This document shows, in pieces, positions 4,567 through 7,270 of a stretch of 7,270 nt of DNA. Under the pieces are notes generated by a model that was not told the origin of the DNA, did not search any database, and worked only from the letters and a program-made list of their open reading frames with translations. The DNA comes from Robiginitomaculum sp. (GTDB lineage Bacteria; Pseudomonadota; Alphaproteobacteria; Caulobacterales; Maricaulaceae), in the NCBI GenBank assembly GCA_021647805.1, contig JAKITZ010000120.1, positions 1 through 7,270 on the forward strand, given 5' to 3'. Within the stretch, counting starts at the first letter, position 1. Each line of letters starts with the position of its first letter. Position numbers and translations under genes: made by a program.

Positions 4567-5384
4567 CCCACTACCATAATTCGGCTGCGGATAATTTTCA
4601 TATCATGCTTTTTATAGGTCGAGGCAACTGCTTCGGCCTGTTCATTTAATAGTCCGGCCAATATTAAATAACCGCTCGACGCCAATAAATTGGATATTCC
4701 TTCGGCCATTTCAATCAGTGGCATTGCTAATATATTGGCAAATACCAGATCATGTACGCCTGCTTGTAGTGATTTATGGTCTACGCCATCGGCGATTATA
4801 AACTCTATTTTACCAACAACATCATTGCTTAGCGCATTACCTTCGGCCACCGGTATGGTTTCAGGGTCAATGTCGGTGGCAATGATCTTTGCGTTTAAGG
4901 TTTTTGCCGCAGCGATTGCCAATATTCCAGCGCCACTGCCCAAATCAATGATATTACTGAAACTCAAGCCGTCTCGCAGCATTTGGTCAAATTCCAACAA
5001 ACAGCCAGAAGTGGTTTCATGGTGGCCGGTGCCAAAGGCGATATTGGCCGGAATGCAGACCGAAACTTTATCTCTTGCAAGCGAAGGTTCATCATGTGAG
5101 CCATGCACGTAAAATCTTCCGGCTATTACCGGCGTTAAAAACCGTAATGATTCTAATACCCAGTTTTTTGCCGGCAATTTCTCGATTTTGATATTATCTG
5201 CAAGATCGCGCCACTCGGATGCAATTGGTTGTTGATCAACTATAATTTCCAATCGCCAAATTGGTAAATCATCTTCAAATAGCGAAAATGATAATGGCGG
5301 CGGTAGGCTATCTTGCAAAGAGTTCTCAATCTGTTGTAATTCCGATTTTGTCCCGAATAGTGATATTTGCCATAAATTACCCAA
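4542..5384 (-). CDS. prmA: Ribosomal protein L11 methyltransferase PrmA, C-terminus rewritten by the mobile element
   Basis: PrmA trimethylates ribosomal protein L11 using S-adenosylmethionine in the cytoplasm. The AdoMet fold is clear: FGTGHHETTSGCL (117-129), IIDLGSGAGILAIAAA (145-160, motif I), ATDIDP (169-174) and FANILAMPLIEMA (215-227, the substrate-loop NILA motif). The N-terminal 1-90 is the L11-binding domain. The start is a TTG (5384) overlapping merR's stop by 8 bp, with AAGGG about 10 nt upstream. No ATG in frame fits better. The mobile element entered after codon 269. Residues M270-L280 are now specified by the duplication, the inverted repeat and its neighbour (V-V-G-Q-F-E-I-L-F-L, then TAA). 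The ancestral end was I-G-D-W-T-I-L-V-L-Q-N, giving the same 280-residue length. Catalytic motifs are intact, so activity may survive. Confidence 0.93.
   Translation of the reverse strand: MGNLWQISLFGTKSELQQIENSLQDSLPPPLSFSLFEDDLPIWRLEIIVDQQPIASEWRDLADNIKIEKLPAKNWVLESLRFLTPVIAGRFYVHGSHDEPSLARDKVSVCIPANIAFGTGHHETTSGCLLEFDQMLRDGLSFSNIIDLGSGAGILAIAAAKTLNAKIIATDIDPETIPVAEGNALSNDVVGKIEFIIADGVDHKSLQAGVHDLVFANILAMPLIEMAEGISNLLASSGYLILAGLLNEQAEAVASTYKKHDMKIIRSRIMVVGQFEILFL
4554..4575 (-). repeat. Right terminal inverted repeat (22 bp)
   Basis: This is a perfect inverse complement of 1157-1178. It contains the end of the transposase frame on one strand and codons 270-277 of the altered prmA on the other, so it is coding on both strands. 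Confidence 0.95.
4576..4583. repeat. Target-site duplication, right copy (ATAATTCG)
   Basis: This is identical to 1149-1156 and directly abuts the right inverted repeat. On the minus strand it forms prmA codons 268-269 and the first two bases of codon 270. Confidence 0.95.
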
Positions 5385-5862
5385 ACCCTTTTTCCCTTAT
5401 TGTTTTATGCTGTTGATGCTTGCATAAAAGATGATCGGCCAATGTCTCAATGACCCGGCATTCGCGGTTATCTTGCCTATGGTTACCACTTAACATCAAG
5501 TTTAATTCGCTTTCTAAATCACGCAAGGCGGCAATGCGTTGTCGTACTTTTTCAAGGTTTTCTTGAACGATCTTATCAGCCATTTCGCAAGGCATTTCAG
5601 GTTGATCGGCTAATTGCAACAATGTGCTGGTCTGCGCCAATGAGAACCCAAGGATTCTAGCATGACGAATGAACGCCAGTCGATCACGATCCGCAATGCT
5701 ATAAACCCGATGGTCACTAGCATTGCGCAATGGTTCGGCCAGTAATTTGCGCTTCTCATAATAACGAATGGTTTGCACATTGGTGCCAATTGCTTTGGCG
5801 ATCTCGCCGATGGAAAATTCTTTGAAAATTTTGCTTGCCCCTATAGTTACTATAGGGCTCAT
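5377..5862 (-). CDS. MerR-family metal-responsive regulator, about 161 aa
   Basis: The winged helix begins at FSIGEIAKAIGTNVQTIRYY (16-35) and continues EKRKLLAEPLRN, HRVYSIADRDRLAFIRHAR and LGFSLAQTSTLLQLAD, the full MerR DNA-binding domain. A dimerisation helix follows (about 95-125). C92, C135, C147 and nearby H144 and H149 lie where ZntR/CadR-like proteins bind metal. The gene is divergent from a CDF-like transporter and should activate it when metal is bound. The only standard start in frame is ATG 5862, but this makes codons 2-8 coincide with the operator dyad and gives about a dozen more residues before FSIGE than is usual. An alternative non-standard ATT at 5829, with AGGGG 8 nt upstream, is conceivable. 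It probably shares a transcript with prmA, whose TTG start it overlaps. Confidence 0.9.
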   Translation of the reverse strand: MSPIVTIGASKIFKEFSIGEIAKAIGTNVQTIRYYEKRKLLAEPLRNASDHRVYSIADRDRLAFIRHARILGFSLAQTSTLLQLADQPEMPCEMADKIVQENLEKVRQRIAALRDLESELNLMLSGNHRQDNRECRVIETLADHLLCKHQQHKTIREKGFG

Positions 5863-5865
5863 AAT
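5835..5865 (+). promoter_or_regulatory. MerR-type promoter and operator for the cation transporter
   Basis: TTGCCC (5835-5840) and CATAAT (5860-5865) are spaced 19 bp apart, the over-long spacing characteristic of MerR-activated promoters. Between them lies a perfect dyad, CCCTATAGT-T-ACTATAGGG (5839-5857), as seen in metal-responsive MerR operators. The predicted start is about 5872, and AAGGAAAG (5882-5889) provides the transporter's ribosome-binding site 6 nt before ATG 5896. Confidence 0.88.
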
Positions 5866-5895
5866 ACTCGAAATTTAGCAAAAGGAAAGTAAACT

Positions 5896-6516
5896 ATGGG
5901 CGCTAATTGCGGACACGACAGTAATTTTGATGGAACCACCCGCCAATACAAAAACGCATTATGGGCGGTTATTGCCATCAATGGCGTGATGTTTGTGGTC
6001 GAAATGATCGCCGGTGCATTCTCACATTCTATGGCTCTAAAGGCCGACGCGCTGGATTTCTTGGGCGACAGCTTGACTTATGGTCTAAGTCTGGTGGCGA
6101 TTGGTATGTCATTAAAGTTCCGCGCGGTATCAGCGATGATCAAAGGGGTGTCGTTGGCGGTGCTTGGCTTTGGTGTATTAGCTGCATCTGTGTGGAGTTT
6201 CTTTATTGATCTGGTGCCTGATGCCCCGACTATGGGCTGGATCGGATTTTTGGCTTTATTGGCCAATGTAGTTAGCGTTTTGATATTGATCAAATTCAGA
6301 GACGGTGATGCAAATGTGCGCTCTGTTTGGCTTTGCTCCCGTAATGACGCGATCGGCAATGTGGCAGTGATAATTGCTGCGGGCTTGGTGGCCGCGACCC
6401 AAAGCCGTTATCCAGATTTAGTGGTTGCAGTGTTTATGAGCAGCCTGTTTTTGTCGTCCGCATGGCAAATATTACGTCAGGCCAATGGCGAGCTAAAAGC
6501 TTTGAAAGTTCGGTAA
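5896..6516 (+). CDS. Short CDF-like cation transporter, 206 aa
   Basis: This is a predicted inner-membrane metal exporter. About six hydrophobic segments are visible (near 21-43, 52-74, 82-104, 113-133, 151-168, 174-193). The second contains DALDFLGDS with D51, D54 and D58, equivalent to the DxxxD metal site of cation diffusion facilitators. The fifth begins RNDAIGN, offering D151 and N155 where typical CDFs have HxxxD. The cytoplasmic C-terminal dimer domain of full-length CDFs (about 300 aa) is absent, as in a recognised group of short 'cation transporters' paired with MerR regulators. The N-terminus MGANCGHDSNFDG has a Cys-x-His that may touch metal. The metal is not certain; Zn, Cd or Co are possible. 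The stop lies 3 bp from the convergent uvrD stop, with no terminator visible. Confidence 0.85.
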   Translation: MGANCGHDSNFDGTTRQYKNALWAVIAINGVMFVVEMIAGAFSHSMALKADALDFLGDSLTYGLSLVAIGMSLKFRAVSAMIKGVSLAVLGFGVLAASVWSFFIDLVPDAPTMGWIGFLALLANVVSVLILIKFRDGDANVRSVWLCSRNDAIGNVAVIIAAGLVAATQSRYPDLVVAVFMSSLFLSSAWQILRQANGELKALKVR

Positions 6517-6519
6517 TTT

Positions 6520-7270
6520 CTAAAGCTCATCAGGATTTTTCAAAAAACTAACCATTAGTTTTTTGGTTCCTGCTTTATCGAAACTTACTTCGGCCTTATC
6601 GCCATCAATGGAATTGATCCGGCCATAGCCAAATTTATCATGAAATACTCTTTGATTGAGCGCAAATTTTCCATCGATGGATTTGGGCTTGGCTCTAGCT
6701 GTGCCTTCGATATAGGGCTTGGCGGTGGATTTTAATGCCTGAAACCGTCGCCAGCCGGGTGTGTCGTAATTTGCTCCGGAATCACTATTTGTATTTGTTC
6801 GTGCCTGATGGCCATAATATCCGGTTTCGGCTCTGGCTTCGACGTGTTCCGGCGGTAATTCATCAACAAACCTTGAAGGTAATACTGCTTGCCAACTGCC
6901 GTAAATTTGCCGGTTGGCGGCAAAATAAATGATTGCTTGCTGTTTGGCACGGGTCAGGCCGACATAGGCTAGTCTGCGTTCTTCTTCTAAGGCTTTATTG
7001 CCTGTTTCATCTAATGAACGTTGCGATGGAAATGTATTTTCTTCCCAACCGGGCAAGATGACCAGTGGGAATTCCAAACCCTTGGCAGCATGCAGGGTCA
7101 TCAAGCTGATCTGGTCGTCCTCATTACCGGTATCGCGTTCGGAAACCAGCGCCACATGCTCAAGATATTCTGGTAAAGTATCAAACTCGCCCATGGCCTG
7201 CACCAGCTCTTTTAAGTTCTCTAAACGACCTTCTGCTTGTGGGCTTTTGTCATTTTGCCACATGGCAGTA
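6520..7270 (-). CDS. uvrD: UvrD/PcrA-type DNA helicase, C-terminal part, 5' end beyond window
   Basis: This is a superfamily 1A 3'-5' helicase acting in nucleotide excision and mismatch repair. The frame stays open to the right edge, with Thr-Ala before the first visible Met (7263), so that Met is internal and the true start lies outside. Seen are the 2B-domain end (EGRLENLKELVQAMGEFDTL), motif V (MTLHAAKGLEF followed by LPGWEENTFP) and motif VI (EEERRLAYVGLTRAK), which supply ATP-sensing residues. After a low-complexity linker (TNTNSDSGANYD), the C-terminus NQRVFHDKFGYGRINSIDGD followed by KAEVSFD...KKLM is the Tudor-like module that contacts RNA polymerase in this family. Motifs I-IV are off the window. 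The gene is convergent with the transporter. Confidence 0.92.
   Translation of the reverse strand, partial: TAMWQNDKSPQAEGRLENLKELVQAMGEFDTLPEYLEHVALVSERDTGNEDDQISLMTLHAAKGLEFPLVILPGWEENTFPSQRSLDETGNKALEEERRLAYVGLTRAKQQAIIYFAANRQIYGSWQAVLPSRFVDELPPEHVEARAETGYYGHQARTNTNSDSGANYDTPGWRRFQALKSTAKPYIEGTARAKPKSIDGKFALNQRVFHDKFGYGRINSIDGDKAEVSFDKAGTKKLMVSFLKNPDEL

Larger units (their letters stand above)
1157..4575. mobile_element. 3,419-bp IS1-like transporter IS carrying a toxin-antitoxin operon and small genes
   Basis: The boundaries are exact: perfect 22-bp terminal inverted repeats beginning GGTAGTGGGTCA, flanked by 8-bp duplications ATAATTCG. The ends start GGTnnTG, as in IS1. One complete DDE transposase lies at the right end, with its stop inside the right repeat. 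Five further genes fill the rest: two small plus-strand genes on the left, then a minus-strand operon of toxin, antitoxin-metallopeptidase and a third protein. There is only one transposase, so this is a single IS with cargo and not a composite transposon. I recall some single-ORF IS1 relatives (the ISMhu11-type group) being reported with lengths well above 1 kb, consistent with cargo. No broken genes are visible inside, and intact repeats plus identical duplications suggest a recent and possibly active insertion. Confidence 0.93.

Noticed and set aside
1157..4575. Composite transposon made of two insertion sequences
   Set aside because: Only one transposase and one pair of ends exist, and the target duplication flanks the whole unit.
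4690..5112. 140-codon plus-strand open frame
   Set aside because: It is antisense to the prmA catalytic domain; a shadow of the real gene.
5961..6359. Open frames on both strands within the transporter
   Set aside because: They are shadows of the membrane protein, which has its own promoter, ribosome-binding site and motifs.
6732..6950. Short frames on both strands inside uvrD
   Set aside because: They lie within the UvrD C-terminal region and have no independent support.

Overview
The window looks like a low-GC alphaproteobacterial chromosome, most likely from the Hyphomicrobiales. This rests on the UvrD C-terminus, a PrmA and an aminopeptidase P lying close together, a grouping I recall from Rhizobium/Brucella-type genomes, and on protein wording typical of that order. 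No rRNA or other decisive marker is present, so the placement is an inference.

Layout. From the left edge, an aminopeptidase P gene (minus strand, 3' end cut off) is followed by a 300-bp divergent intergenic region. That region holds a 29-bp direct repeat and small palindromes. Next comes a well-initiated 58-codon gene on the plus strand. From 1157 to 4575 lies an intact 3,419-bp mobile element. It has perfect 22-bp terminal inverted repeats and an 8-bp target duplication (ATAATTCG), and it carries one full-length IS1-like DDE transposase at its right end. Beyond it come prmA, a MerR-family regulator, a divergently transcribed short CDF-like cation transporter, and the C-terminal part of uvrD running off the right edge.

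The element is the main item. It is a single insertion sequence with cargo (a 'transporter IS'), not two IS copies flanking genes. The cargo is tightly packed. A three-gene minus-strand operon encodes a HigB-type toxin, a HigA-type helix-turn-helix antitoxin fused to an ImmA/IrrE (HExxH) metallopeptidase domain, and a third protein of unknown function. Two small plus-strand genes lie at the left end, one encoding a basic KGG-motif protein. Toxin operon and transposase are divergent from a short shared region. Both, and the leftmost small gene, have -10 boxes so close to the ATG that leaderless transcripts are predicted. The toxin-antitoxin module could stabilise the element after insertion.

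The insertion hit the last codons of prmA. Removing the element and one target-duplication copy restores a continuous PrmA reading frame ending ...RIIGDWTILVLQN. At present the inverted repeat supplies ten replacement residues and a stop. The altered protein is exactly as long as the ancestral one (280 residues), and the new tail (GQFEILFL) resembles the lost one (GDWTILVL). The orphaned prmA 3' end remains on the far side of the element, overlapping the stop of the 58-codon gene.

To the right, merR and the transporter form a classic metal-response pair. A perfect 9-1-9 dyad sits in a 19-bp promoter spacer, and the regulator has cysteines where metal-sensing MerR proteins carry them.
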